DNA from: Ignavibacteria bacterium
Lineage (GTDB): Bacteria; Bacteroidota; Ignavibacteria; Ignavibacteriales; SURF-24
Direction: 5' to 3'
NCBI GenBank assembly: GCA_025612375.1
Contig: JAAXKN010000006.1
Coordinates: 124,001-188,000 of the forward strand
Length of the DNA stretch: 64,000 nt
Shown: one piece after another, positions 45,551-56,043 of the stretch
Position numbering within the stretch: position 1 is the first letter of the stretch
Layout: each line of letters starts with the position of its first letter
The notes under the pieces: generated by a model
Told to the model about the DNA's origin: nothing
What the model saw: the letters and a program-made list of their open reading frames with translations, nothing else
Databases searched by the model: none
Translations under genes and position numbers: made by a program

Positions 45551-46723
45551 TTATTTCTCAAATATTATTTCTTTATCTTCCACAGCCTCTTCTGCTGAAG
45601 CATCACTGGAATCTTCATCCTCAAATACATTAAAATACTTAACAACTGTACTGAATCCCCACATACCGATCACTACCAGCATTGCGGTTATACAAATTTC
45701 ATCGAACGTCGGGAAATATGAAGTCTTACTTGAATCTGCCAGCCCCGTTATTGCAACATTCATTCTGTTAAAAACAAATCCCGACAGTACAAAAATGGAA
45801 GTAATGTACAGCCAGAACCTGTTAGTCCTGTATTTTTTCTGGCTGAGCAGAAAAACAGGGATGAACGTTCCGATAATTAATTCTGTATAGAACATGTAAG
45901 TTTCAGTACGGGGAATGAGTAAGTAAGGCAGTTTGCCTGCTGCAATCATATCCGTCATTCTGACAATAAAACCGATTGATAACGCATATAATACTATCTT
46001 GCCTAATCCTGAAAGGATATCAACCTTAAGACCCACATTGAAAGTCCTGGCATTCAGGTATGATTCAAAGATAATCATAGATAAACCGGCGCTGATACAT
46101 GAGATAAAGAAGTTAACCGGCAACAAATTTGAATACCACAGGGGATATAACCTTCCCGGAACAATAAGATACAACGAACCAAATGAAGACTGATGCAAAG
46201 TTGAAAAAAGGACACCCAAAATTACGACAGGAACAGAAATTTTCCTAAGAATTTTTATGGGGGCCTTCAAATGAAATTTCTCCAGAATTACCGGGGCAAA
46301 TTCAAGAGAAAGAATGGTTGAATAGCAGATAACGCACCATGTAATTTCAAACATTACCGAGTGAATATTCCACATTATGAGGGGATGCCAGAAGTTCTGC
46401 GGGCGCCCCAGATCAATTACCAGCAGGAGCACTACGAGCATGTAGCCGATAAAGGCGGTCAGTATTGCCGGACGGACGATCGGCTCATACTTATGAACAT
46501 TAAATACGTGTACCGTAACTGCAATCGTAAAACCTGCGGCTGCAAGGCCGACGCCCAGAAAATCGAAGCCGATCCATAAGCCCCAGGGAATCGCATCGCT
46601 TAAGCGCGTAGAGGCACCTAAACCCTTGAAGAATCTGATATAGCTGGAGTACAGGCCGAAAACCATGATAATAATACCTAGGGTTTTCCAAAACGTAAGT
46701 TTAAAAAAGTTAGTTTTTTTCAT
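45551..46723 (-). CDS. NrfD/HybB-type quinone-interacting membrane protein
   Basis: Polytopic protein of 390 residues with about ten helices, of the NrfD/PsrC/HybB superfamily that exchanges electrons or protons with the quinone pool. Typical features are a Gly/Trp-rich early region (AIPWGLWIGFDFLGVGLAA), ILTAFIGYMLVVLLLVIDLG and RPQNFWHPLIMWNIHSVMFE. It overlaps the upstream ferredoxin gene by a base and the GcvH-fold gene follows immediately. With the ferredoxin it makes the usual membrane module. Confidence 0.93.
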   Translation of the reverse strand: MKKTNFFKLTFWKTLGIIIMVFGLYSSYIRFFKGLGASTRLSDAIPWGLWIGFDFLGVGLAAAGFTIAVTVHVFNVHKYEPIVRPAILTAFIGYMLVVLLLVIDLGRPQNFWHPLIMWNIHSVMFEITWCVICYSTILSLEFAPVILEKFHLKAPIKILRKISVPVVILGVLFSTLHQSSFGSLYLIVPGRLYPLWYSNLLPVNFFISCISAGLSMIIFESYLNARTFNVGLKVDILSGLGKIVLYALSIGFIVRMTDMIAAGKLPYLLIPRTETYMFYTELIIGTFIPVFLLSQKKYRTNRFWLYITSIFVLSGFVFNRMNVAITGLADSSKTSYFPTFDEICITAMLVVIGMWGFSTVVKYFNVFEDEDSSDASAEEAVEDKEIIFEK

Positions 46724-47493
46724 TAGTGTTCATTCCTCTTTAATTGTTCATCCCTTTTCTCCCTGGCTATCTGATTTTTTCTTTTTGTAAGCCAGTGCAT
46801 CGAACCCAGAAATACACCGCCTGCGGCAACAATAGTAGGAATCTTTTCCATTACACGGCCCGTCAGCTCAGGCAGCGCTTCCTTCGGCAGATTCGGTGTA
46901 TAGCCTAATTTTTCAAACGGCACTGAAGCAAGTACCAGTACGTTGCCACCGCCGGCTTCCTCAAGCCCGTAAATGTGCTGATAGTAAGTATCGGGACTGT
47001 CTTTCAGCCTCTGCTTGGCTTCGGCAATCAGTTCATCCATATCTCCGAACTTCGTGGCGCCTGTGGGGCATGCTTCAGAGCAGGCCGAGGGAAGGCCTTT
47101 TGCAACCCTGTCGTGACACATGATGCACTTGCGGACCCTGGGATTTGTGCTGCTCCATTCATAACGCGGGATCTGATGAGGGCATGCCTGCATGCAGTAG
47201 CGGCAGCCTATGCACTTTTCGGCGTCATAAATTACGGCGCCTTCTTTAGATTTTTCAAATGCTCCGACCGGGCAAACCGAAGCGCAGGTCGGCTTTGTAC
47301 AATGCATACACATCTTCCTGGCATAAAGGTCTCCGTGCTGTTCAACAACCGTGTATGTATCTGCTGAAAGATGATCTTTTAAGAAATCTGAATTGGTATC
47401 TTTAAGCTTGTTCTGTTTTTTGCAAGCGTTATAGCATTCACCGCAACCGACGCACATGGTCGAGTCGTAAAGTAGTCCTTTCTGTTTACTCAT
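46723..47493 (-). CDS. Four-cluster ferredoxin subunit (HybA/NrfC-like) with C-terminal anchor
   Basis: Iron-sulfur electron-transfer subunit of 256 residues. Four Cys groups can hold four [4Fe-4S] clusters: CVGCGECYNAC, CMHCTKPTCASVCP, CIGCRYCMQACP and CIMCHDRVAKGLPSACSEAC. A hydrophobic segment near the end (TIVAAGGVFLGSMHWL) would anchor it, as in HybA. No Tat signal is visible at the N-terminus, so it likely faces the cytoplasm. The ATG at 47493 follows GAGGA; an in-frame TTG lies at 47505. Confidence 0.92.
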   Translation of the reverse strand: MSKQKGLLYDSTMCVGCGECYNACKKQNKLKDTNSDFLKDHLSADTYTVVEQHGDLYARKMCMHCTKPTCASVCPVGAFEKSKEGAVIYDAEKCIGCRYCMQACPHQIPRYEWSSTNPRVRKCIMCHDRVAKGLPSACSEACPTGATKFGDMDELIAEAKQRLKDSPDTYYQHIYGLEEAGGGNVLVLASVPFEKLGYTPNLPKEALPELTGRVMEKIPTIVAAGGVFLGSMHWLTKRKNQIAREKRDEQLKRNEH

Positions 47494-47508
47494 TATGGTC
47501 CTCAAAAT

Positions 47509-48171
47509 TTAGAAGGTTAAAAATTCTTTTTCAAAGTTTTCCATGCCTGATTGATCAATGTTGGCAATTGCGCCTTCAACGATGTTACCGCCATCGTGCA
47601 TTGTAACGCCTGCCAGCTCGGGTTTAACGGCACTTACTTCAATAAAATCTCTCATCCTTCTAAATTCTTCTTTCAGCCAAGCAGAAAGTGATTCTCCGGT
47701 TTTGAGCAACTTACTATTCTTCTCCCAGTCGGAAGGAGTGATAACCAGTCCCCAGCCATTTGTAAAAGGTTCTGTAAGAGTCTTGTTCAGAATTGAAGTG
47801 TTGACAAGTTTTACAGTGCCTTCAACGGGACTTCTGAATTTGAAAACATTTTTACTGCAGGAGCCTTCAAGAATGACATCTCCCTGTTTTACCTTAGTCT
47901 GTTCTGAAGCAATTTTGGTAACCGATAATCTTCCTAATGCCTTTAGCGCAAAATCATCTACCCCTACCTTAACAGTCCCGTCCTGAAGCTTCTGTGCCCA
48001 GGTATGGCCTTTTGAAACGTAGACCAATTCAGGATGAGCGAGGCTGCTTTTATTGAAAACAGCGCCGGGTGTTTTCTCCAGGGCCGGATGGTTCTTCCGC
48101 TGAGCTTTTAACACAAAAATGTCTATTACTATAAATAGAACAAATGTTGAAACTACAAATAAAGCGACCAT
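47509..48171 (-). CDS. Membrane-anchored GcvH-fold protein, no lipoylation motif
   Basis: First gene of the respiratory operon, 220 residues. An N-terminal helix (about 2-21) is followed by an H-protein domain: GHTWAQKLQDGTVKVGVDDF, ALKALGRLSVTKI and WGLVITPSDWEKNSKLL match GcvH. At the lipoyl site classical GcvH has ESVKA, here EGSCSK, with Cys where Lys is expected. A tail of 60 residues follows. The ATG at 48171 has GAGGA eight bases upstream and is preferred over the ATG at 48234, which falls within the operator. Confidence 0.82.
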   Translation of the reverse strand: MVALFVVSTFVLFIVIDIFVLKAQRKNHPALEKTPGAVFNKSSLAHPELVYVSKGHTWAQKLQDGTVKVGVDDFALKALGRLSVTKIASEQTKVKQGDVILEGSCSKNVFKFRSPVEGTVKLVNTSILNKTLTEPFTNGWGLVITPSDWEKNSKLLKTGESLSAWLKEEFRRMRDFIEVSAVKPELAGVTMHDGGNIVEGAIANIDQSGMENFEKEFLTF

Positions 48172-48222
48172 GATTTTATTCCTCGTTATGAATGTGTTTT
48201 TTGTATATAAATAATACAACAA

Positions 48223-48242
48223 ATTGTGTACCATTTCACAAT
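48223..48242 (-). promoter_or_regulatory. CRP/FNR-family operator upstream of the GcvH/NrfCD operon
   Basis: ATTGTG-N8-CACAAT is a perfect inverted repeat and matches TGTGA-N6-TCACA in all but one place. Its centre is about 62 bases before the ATG at 48171; with TATATA at about 48202-48207 as the -10 region it would sit near -41, the class II activation position. Confidence 0.55.
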
Positions 48243-48653
48243 ATCGAAACTCGCATTCTCATAACTAATTACAATGAAATAACTTATGTGAAATTAAGAC
48301 GGTAACGGAAAAACAGGCATAAAACGGCATATTTGTAGAAGATTTCTACATCAGTTCCGCGAAACCCCCATAAACCGCGTTTTTATTCCGTTTTGGGCAT
48401 TATTGAAGTGTTTAATTTCTCTACACCGTTATGTTGAGATTATTTACACTTTTTGCATAAAATTGATGAATTTTTCACATTTCCTTTGTTCCCGGTATGT
48501 AATTAATTCAACAGAAGGCACTCAGGAGTGATGAAAAATTAAATAGAGACAGACTGCAAAGCCCGGGGTAAAATGCCGGATTGATTTGAAGTGTCTTATT
48601 TTCGTAATTTATACAACTAACATTTTTGAATACCGGATAAATGGGGAGTTTAT
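48243..48653. other. Divergent intergenic region without a gene
   Basis: About 410 AT-rich bases between the respiratory operon and the macrodomain gene, holding the inverted repeat at 48334-48350 described separately. No protein or RNA gene is evident. Confidence 0.6.
48334..48350. promoter_or_regulatory. Inverted repeat TGTAGAA-N3-TTCTACA
   Basis: A perfect 7-base inverted repeat of 17 bases total in the divergent region between the respiratory operon and the macrodomain gene. It has the size of a dimeric regulator site. No second copy was noticed in the window. Confidence 0.45.
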
Positions 48654-49166
48654 ATGACGGATAAAATGACAGTTGAAGAAGGCGATATAACAAAGTTTCA
48701 CGTGGATGCCATTGTAAATGCCGCCAATACAACACTCCTTGGCGGAGGAGGCGTTGACGGCGCAATCCACAGAGCTGCGGGCCCCGAACTAAAAGAGGAA
48801 TGCAGGGCTCTCGGCGGATGCATTACAGGAGACGCCAAAATTACAAAAGGATACAAACTGCCTGCTAAATACGTTATACATACGGTGGGACCCGTATGGC
48901 GCGGCGGGGATTTTAACGAAGACAATCTTCTTGCCTCGTGCTACCGTAACTCACTTAAGCTTGCAAAACAAAACGGAGTTAAAACTATTGCTTTCCCTTC
49001 AATTTCCACGGGAGTCTACGGCTTTCCTTTTGAACGCGCAGCCGGAATTGCAGTAAAAGAGGTAAAGGAATTCCTTGAAGAAAACTCGTCAATCGAAAAG
49101 GTGATTTTCGTCTGCTTCAGCCGCGGCGACTATTCGACATACAGAAAGCTGCTTAACGGGAAGTAA
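48654..49166 (+). CDS. Macrodomain ADP-ribose / O-acetyl-ADP-ribose hydrolase
   Basis: Cytoplasmic macrodomain of 170 residues, close in length to YmdB. Family motifs are [43 protein letters not shown] and [17 protein letters not shown], which hold the Asn/Asp and Gly-rich loops of the MacroD class. It would hydrolyse O-acetyl-ADP-ribose or remove ADP-ribose from proteins. GGGGAG precedes the ATG. No ADP-ribosyltransferase or sirtuin is adjacent. Confidence 0.93.
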   Translation: MTDKMTVEEGDITKFHVDAIVNAANTTLLGGGGVDGAIHRAAGPELKEECRALGGCITGDAKITKGYKLPAKYVIHTVGPVWRGGDFNEDNLLASCYRNSLKLAKQNGVKTIAFPSISTGVYGFPFERAAGIAVKEVKEFLEENSSIEKVIFVCFSRGDYSTYRKLLNGK

Positions 49167-49238
49167 AGGGCTTGGATCGTATTTGAGGGAATAGTATTTT
49201 TCATGTCAGTTTATTAATCACTTACTACTACTTTAACC

Positions 49239-50480
49239 ATGAAAAAATACTTTTCCTTTATTACTTTATTTGTCCTTATTTCTTCAGGAGCAGCTTTTCC
49301 GCAGAATAAAAATGCAGCACTCCTGGACAGCCTTATAAAAGCACACAGCAGCCTGTTTCCTGAAGTGGCGGCAAACCCTTCAAAATACCAGGTCCAGATC
49401 CTTTATACGCAGGTTGACCGCGACAGGAAGAACAGGCCCCATTTTACCACGTATAAATACAATGTGAATAAGAACAGTTACTTCTATCCCGCAAGCTCGG
49501 TTAAAATAGCAGGCGCCGTGCTTTCGCTTCAGAAGTTAAATGAGCTTAATATGAAGGGGCTTGATAAATACACATCCCTCAGAATTGACAGCGCCTACTC
49601 CGGACAGTCGCGTGTTCTGAAGGACATGAGCTCAAAAGACGGGCTTCCTTCTATTGCCCATTATATAAAAAAGATCTTCCTTGCAAGCGACAACGACGCT
49701 TTTAACAGGACGTATGAATTTGTTGGACAGAAATACTTAAACGAAGAGCTCTGGAAGCGTGGGCTTAAGGACCTGAAGCTCCAGCACAGAGTTTCAGTTG
49801 CCCTGTCACCTGAAGAAAACAGGCACACAAATCCCTTTACATTCTACGACAAAGACAAAATTATTTATGAGCAGCCCGGACAGGTTAACCCGGTCCAGTA
49901 TCAGAATGACCTCCCTACCCTTTTCAGGGGAAACGGCTTTATGGCAGGAGACAGCCTTATAAATAAGCCAAAGGATTTTACATACAGCAATTACATCTCA
50001 GTTGAAAGCCTGCAGGGAATTTTAAGAAGAGTAATATTTCCTGAAAGCTTCCCTAAGGATGAAAGGTTTAACCTGACACAGGATGATTACAAATTTTTGT
50101 ATAAGTACATGCCGATGCTTGGAAGGGAAAGCGATTACCCGAAGTACGACTTAAAAGAGTACCCCGATGCAAATGTTAAATTCCTGATGTACGGGGGAAC
50201 GAAAGATACCATTCCGTCAAACATAAGAATTTTCAACAAGATAGGCCTGGCCTACGGATACCTTACTGACAACGCCTACATAGTGGATTTTGACAAAAAG
50301 GTAGAATTCTTTGTAACGGCTGTAATTTATGTAAACAGTGACGAGATATTTAACGATGACAAGTATGAATACGATCAGATAGGCCTTCCGTTCTTAAAAA
50401 ACCTTGGGAAGGTAATTTACAACTACGAGATTTCGAGACCCAGAAAATACAAACCCGATTTGAGCCTATTCAAAAACTAA
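49239..50480 (+). CDS. Exported class A beta-lactamase-like serine hydrolase
   Basis: Exported protein of 413 residues with a signal peptide (about 1-21). The class A-like motifs SSVK (PASSVKIAGAVLSL) and SDN (LASDNDAFNR) are present; a KTG equivalent is not clear (MYGGTKDT and FNKIGLAYGYLTDNAY lie in the right region). It is longer than true class A enzymes and more likely a peptidase or esterase of the serine-hydrolase fold than an antibiotic-resistance enzyme. Confidence 0.82.
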   Translation: MKKYFSFITLFVLISSGAAFPQNKNAALLDSLIKAHSSLFPEVAANPSKYQVQILYTQVDRDRKNRPHFTTYKYNVNKNSYFYPASSVKIAGAVLSLQKLNELNMKGLDKYTSLRIDSAYSGQSRVLKDMSSKDGLPSIAHYIKKIFLASDNDAFNRTYEFVGQKYLNEELWKRGLKDLKLQHRVSVALSPEENRHTNPFTFYDKDKIIYEQPGQVNPVQYQNDLPTLFRGNGFMAGDSLINKPKDFTYSNYISVESLQGILRRVIFPESFPKDERFNLTQDDYKFLYKYMPMLGRESDYPKYDLKEYPDANVKFLMYGGTKDTIPSNIRIFNKIGLAYGYLTDNAYIVDFDKKVEFFVTAVIYVNSDEIFNDDKYEYDQIGLPFLKNLGKVIYNYEISRPRKYKPDLSLFKN

Positions 50481-50487
50481 CCAATAA

Positions 50488-50520
50488 AAAAGCCCGGGGA
50501 TATCAGATGTCCGGGCTTTT
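50488..50520 (+). terminator. Terminator after serine hydrolase gene
   Basis: AAAAGCCCGG (50488-50497) pairs with 50511-50520; the T-run merges into the AATTTTT repeat array. Confidence 0.9.
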
Positions 50521-50566
50521 AATTTTTAATTTTTAATTTTTAATTTTTAATTTTTAATTTTTAATT
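50521..50566. repeat. Heptanucleotide tandem repeat, (AATTTTT)6
   Basis: Six perfect AATTTTT units and a partial AATT between a terminator and the end of the EamA permease gene. This is the most regular of the four heptamer arrays in the window. Confidence 0.9.
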
Positions 50567-50572
50567 GACTTC

Positions 50573-51463
50573 TCACCTGAGGAACAAAATTGCCACACCG
50601 CTTACGGCAACAAATGCCCCCAGTATAGACTTCCATGAAAGCTTTTCCTTGTAAAAATATTTTATCATCGGAAGCATGATAATTGGCGAAGTGGACATTA
50701 TGGTTGATGCTATTCCGGCATTTGTTTTTGCAACAGCTATAAGGCTGAATGTAATGCCGAGGTAAGGACCAAGAATGGAACCCGCAGTAGTGTATGCAAA
50801 GGCTTTCCTGTCAGATGAAAAAACCCTGAGAGGATTTTTATAACGCTTAAAGATTATTCCTGCCGGAAGTATTACCACAACTGAAGCAAATATTCTGATG
50901 AAAGTGGCAACAAATCCGTTTATATCCCCTTCCTGAAAGGCCAGTTTGGCAAAGATAATTCCAGCCGCCTGCCCCAGAGCCCCCATTATGCCGTAGAAAA
51001 TTCCGATCCTGCTGATAGTGTATTTGGCAATGGGCTGTTCGTTCTTCTCCATTACGACCATTGAGATGCCTGTAAGCGTTACAACAATTCCGACAATTCC
51101 CCAGACTGAAAAATGTTCACCCAAAAAGAAATAAGCCATGACTGCAGTCATTGCAGGCGAAGATGCCATCAAAAGCTGGCTTAGTCGCGCTCCTATATGC
51201 TGGTATGCCTTGAATAAATATGTATCGCCGAATATGAGCCCTATAAGTCCGCTTACGGCAAGATAGAATATCTGGGAGGCCGAAAGCATGAGAGACAGCC
51301 CCGTTAAAGCAATTGTGGCAATAAGGAATATGGACGCAAGGACGAGCCTTGTTATATTTACCTGGAATGATCCAACGCGAATTGAAGCTTCGGAAAAGAA
51401 TATTGACGTAAACGACCAGAGTATGGCAGTTATAAGAGCACTTAGTTCACCTGTGTACGACAT
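50573..51463 (-). CDS. EamA/DMT-family permease
   Basis: Inner-membrane drug/metabolite-superfamily transporter with ten predicted helices in two EamA repeats, 296 residues. Visible family features are ALITAILWSFTSIFFSEAS in the first helix, LIFGDTYLFKAYQHIGARLS, and AGIASTIMSTSPIIMLPMIK in the second repeat. The substrate is unknown (amino-acid or metabolite export is common). Heptamer arrays flank it on both sides. Confidence 0.88.
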   Translation of the reverse strand: MSYTGELSALITAILWSFTSIFFSEASIRVGSFQVNITRLVLASIFLIATIALTGLSLMLSASQIFYLAVSGLIGLIFGDTYLFKAYQHIGARLSQLLMASSPAMTAVMAYFFLGEHFSVWGIVGIVVTLTGISMVVMEKNEQPIAKYTISRIGIFYGIMGALGQAAGIIFAKLAFQEGDINGFVATFIRIFASVVVILPAGIIFKRYKNPLRVFSSDRKAFAYTTAGSILGPYLGITFSLIAVAKTNAGIASTIMSTSPIIMLPMIKYFYKEKLSWKSILGAFVAVSGVAILFLR

Positions 51464-51472
51464 CGGGGAAAT

Positions 51473-51505
51473 AATTATGAATTATGAATGTTGAATTATG
51501 AATTA
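51473..51505. repeat. Heptanucleotide tandem repeat, AATTATG type
   Basis: AATTATG twice, AATGTTG, AATTATG and a partial AATTA, upstream of the EamA gene. CCTCAA-type hexamers follow at about 51547-51570. Confidence 0.75.
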
Positions 51506-51571
51506 GAGGCCGAAGCAATAGATCTCCGGCCCGCTAATTTACTAAACCTCAACCTTAACCTCAACCTCTGC

Positions 51572-52951
51572 CTACAGATTAAAGTACATCTTATATTCAA
51601 ACGGATGCGGCATAGTGCCTATGGACTTGATCTCTTCCTGTTTGAGCTTTACCCACTGCTGAAGGAGCTCATCTGTAAAGACACCTCCGCGCTTCAGGAA
51701 TTCGTTATCGAGATCCAGTGCGTCGAGCGCTTCAGAGAGGTTTCTGGGCAGGAAGTGAATGCTGTCCTTGCAGCCTTCATCTATATTCTTGTCGTAAGGG
51801 CCGAAGCCTTCCTTGACCGGATCGATCTTATTTACCACGCCGTCCAGACCCGCAAGGAGCATTGCCGTGATGCAGAGATAAGGGTTTGCAGTTGCATCGG
51901 GCGGGCGGTATTCAAAACGGGTTTCTTCGGGGTTTGTAACGTACTTGGGTATTCTGATTGCACCGGCGCGGTTTCCCTGTCCATACGTGAGTGCCACGGG
52001 AGCCTCAAAGCCCGGCACGAGGCGCTTATAAGAATTGGTGCTGGGGTTTGTAAAGGCAGAAAGAGCAGGCCCGTGCCTGAGCATTCCGCCAATGAAAAAG
52101 CGCCCCAGTTCATTGATGTTTCCGTACTCGCCTTTTTTGTAGAAAGCGTTCTTCCCGTTTTTGGTTAGAAACATGTGCAGGTGCATGCCGTTGCCTGCCT
52201 GCTGGTACATCGGCTTCGGCATAAAAGTAATAAAAAGGTCCTTCTGGCGCGCGAGGTTAAAGAGCACGTATTTGCTTGTAACAATATTATCGCCCGTTGA
52301 AAGCAGGTCGTGGAAATAAGTTTCAATTTCCTGCTGACCGCGTTCGCCGGCCTCGTGGTGGTGGTATTTTACTTTAATTCCGAACCTCTGCAGAAGCTTC
52401 GAGGCCTCGTCACGGAAGTCGTCGTAAACATCAAACGGGTTAGCCGCATGGTAGGCTCTTTTATAGAATTCCTCTGCATGCTCCACCCTGTAGAATGAAG
52501 AAGAGGTGCGCGTATCGTATTCGACCTTGGAGAAGATATAAAATTCAAATTCAGGACCCCAGAGCGATTTATCGGCGCCCGTAATTTCCTTGAGCAGCTT
52601 TTCGGCTTTCTTGGCCAGGAAGCGCCCGTCCTGTGAAAACGGTGTGCGTTTGCCGTCAGTTAGAACTATGTGTGAATAAAAGCTTAAAGTCGGAGCCTCG
52701 CGGAAAGGATCAATAACAGCGGTTTCCAGGTCCGGTATCATGATCATATCGCTGTTTTCCACCTTGCTGAAGCCGAAGCTGGAGCCGTCGAAGCCGACGC
52801 CCTCGTTCATAAGTTTTGTTAAAAGTCCGGGATAAAAAGGAAGTGAAATGTGGTGCAGGCGACCCGAAAGGTCGATTGTTTTTAAGTCGATTATCTCAAT
52901 ATTATTTTTTTTGATCAGATTATTGCAGCTTTGAAGAACATTCTCTGGCAT
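51572..52951 (-). CDS. glnA: Type I glutamine synthetase
   Basis: ATP-dependent synthesis of glutamine from glutamate and ammonium, 459 residues. Motifs seen: VGFDGSSFGF, the MHLHMF metal/glutamate segment (GNGMHLHMFL), KRLVPGFEAPVALTYGQGNR and the EYRPPDATANPYLC end motif with RFEYR. At the place of the adenylylated Tyr of GSI-beta enzymes the sequence reads DSIHFLPRNLSEAL without Tyr, so regulation by adenylylation is unlikely. AGGGG precedes the ATG. It could assimilate the ammonium made by NrfHA. Confidence 0.94.
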   Translation of the reverse strand: MPENVLQSCNNLIKKNNIEIIDLKTIDLSGRLHHISLPFYPGLLTKLMNEGVGFDGSSFGFSKVENSDMIMIPDLETAVIDPFREAPTLSFYSHIVLTDGKRTPFSQDGRFLAKKAEKLLKEITGADKSLWGPEFEFYIFSKVEYDTRTSSSFYRVEHAEEFYKRAYHAANPFDVYDDFRDEASKLLQRFGIKVKYHHHEAGERGQQEIETYFHDLLSTGDNIVTSKYVLFNLARQKDLFITFMPKPMYQQAGNGMHLHMFLTKNGKNAFYKKGEYGNINELGRFFIGGMLRHGPALSAFTNPSTNSYKRLVPGFEAPVALTYGQGNRAGAIRIPKYVTNPEETRFEYRPPDATANPYLCITAMLLAGLDGVVNKIDPVKEGFGPYDKNIDEGCKDSIHFLPRNLSEALDALDLDNEFLKRGGVFTDELLQQWVKLKQEEIKSIGTMPHPFEYKMYFNL

Positions 52952-53036
52952 AGCGACCCCTGATTATTGGAAAATAATTTAGTGGGACAAAGAAGCTGTG
53001 TTATAAATTTTCAGTTTCAGCCGGTTTGTCCAGAGA

Positions 53037-53063
53037 CAAAAAAGCGCCTGATTGCTCAGGCGC
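53037..53063 (-). terminator. Terminator after enolase gene
   Basis: GCGCCTGA (53044-53051) and TCAGGCGC (53056-53063) form a perfect stem with a TTGC loop; six T follow on the minus strand. Confidence 0.93.
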
Positions 53064-53087
53064 CTCAAAGAACATATATTGTGTCAG

Positions 53088-55147
<2,060 letters not shown>

Positions 55148-55807
55148 ATGAAAACCGGCGCACTCAAGATTCTTTTAGCCTTAAGCACATTTCTTTTTCT
55201 CATTCCGGGATGTTCAAAAGATGAGCCCACAGGGCCCAAAGAAGCCCCACTCATTTCGGGCGATTACTTCCCTACTGATCAATCCAACACCTGGAGATAC
55301 TCATCGAACGCCCTAAGCAAAGACGGGAAAAGCCTCGTGACATTTTACATGAGCATCGGGACCTACTCATTCAGAAGAGGCGATTTCAAGGCTATTTTGG
55401 GAAGGATTGCCGACAGCACCTCGTATGCTTCAGTATTAGGTATAAAAGACAGCGCCGGAGTAATTTACTCACTGGGAGACAATCCCCCTGAAGGGCTCTT
55501 CCCCCTCTTTAAGCACCAGTACGCTGAAAATGAGGTTACCAGGGAAACAATAACGGTAAACGGAATAACTTATCAGACATTAAGGAGAGCAATGTCCCAG
55601 GGGAAGGATACGCTTACGCTGTGGTTTGCAGACAGTATAGGTCTGGTAAAGGAATTCAGCCGGCAGGGTATATCTCTTTTCAACGATGATTTCACGGGGC
55701 AGAATGTTACCATAACAACAGAACTTATATACCACGGCAAGTATAAAACTATCCAGCTTCCCGCCCCCTATGGAGGTGGGTCAGGTCCGGTGTGCTTTCC
55801 GGACTGA
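55148..55807 (+). CDS. Lipoprotein of unknown function
   Basis: Predicted lipoprotein of 219 residues. The signal ALKILLALSTFLFLIPGC with lipobox IPGC, followed by SKDEPTGPKE, fixes the ATG at 55148 (AAGGGA upstream), although the frame is open further back. The mature part begins SGDYFPTDQSNTWRYSSNAL, the kind of start seen in Bacteroidota lipoproteins with a 'DUF' beta-fold. No enzyme motif. It ends at a strong hairpin. Confidence 0.82.
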   Translation: MKTGALKILLALSTFLFLIPGCSKDEPTGPKEAPLISGDYFPTDQSNTWRYSSNALSKDGKSLVTFYMSIGTYSFRRGDFKAILGRIADSTSYASVLGIKDSAGVIYSLGDNPPEGLFPLFKHQYAENEVTRETITVNGITYQTLRRAMSQGKDTLTLWFADSIGLVKEFSRQGISLFNDDFTGQNVTITTELIYHGKYKTIQLPAPYGGGSGPVCFPD

Positions 55808-55815
55808 ATAGAAAG

Positions 55816-55853
55816 TTTCAAAGCCTGCCGCGAGTTTTCGGCAGGCTTTGAAA
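55816..55853 (+). terminator. Hairpin terminator after the lipoprotein
   Basis: A perfect 15-base stem (55816-55830 with 55839-55853) and an 8-base loop directly past the stop; there is no strong T-run. Confidence 0.7.
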
Positions 55854-55975
55854 TTTCAATTCTATAAGAATCCATTTTTTATTTTATTAATGCCCAAAAT
55901 TGGTTATATTAATAACCTGAATTAGAAAAATTCTGCAAAATACCCCCGTAATCAATGAAATTGACGGTTTCCCAA

Positions 55976-56005
55976 TCCCGAAAGCTTTCGGGACGGAGGT
56001 TCGAA
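55976..56005. repeat. 18-base palindrome next to a tRNA T-arm-like fragment
   Basis: TCCCGAAAGCTTTCGGGA at 55976-55993 is a perfect palindrome. CGGAGGTTCGAA follows at 55994-56005, which is identical to the T-arm segment of the tRNA-Arg gene at 56092-56103. Confidence 0.55.
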
Positions 56006-56043
56006 GGAGATTTCGAAGGGTTTACATTAAAATTTATCTATCT

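Noticed and set aside
48190-48242. Upstream ATG at 48234 as start of the GcvH-fold protein
   Set aside because: It lies inside the CRP-like operator and has no ribosome site, whereas the ATG at 48171 has GAGGA.
50521-50566. CRISPR-like array
   Set aside because: The units are 7 bases without spacers; no cas gene is present. It is a simple tandem repeat.
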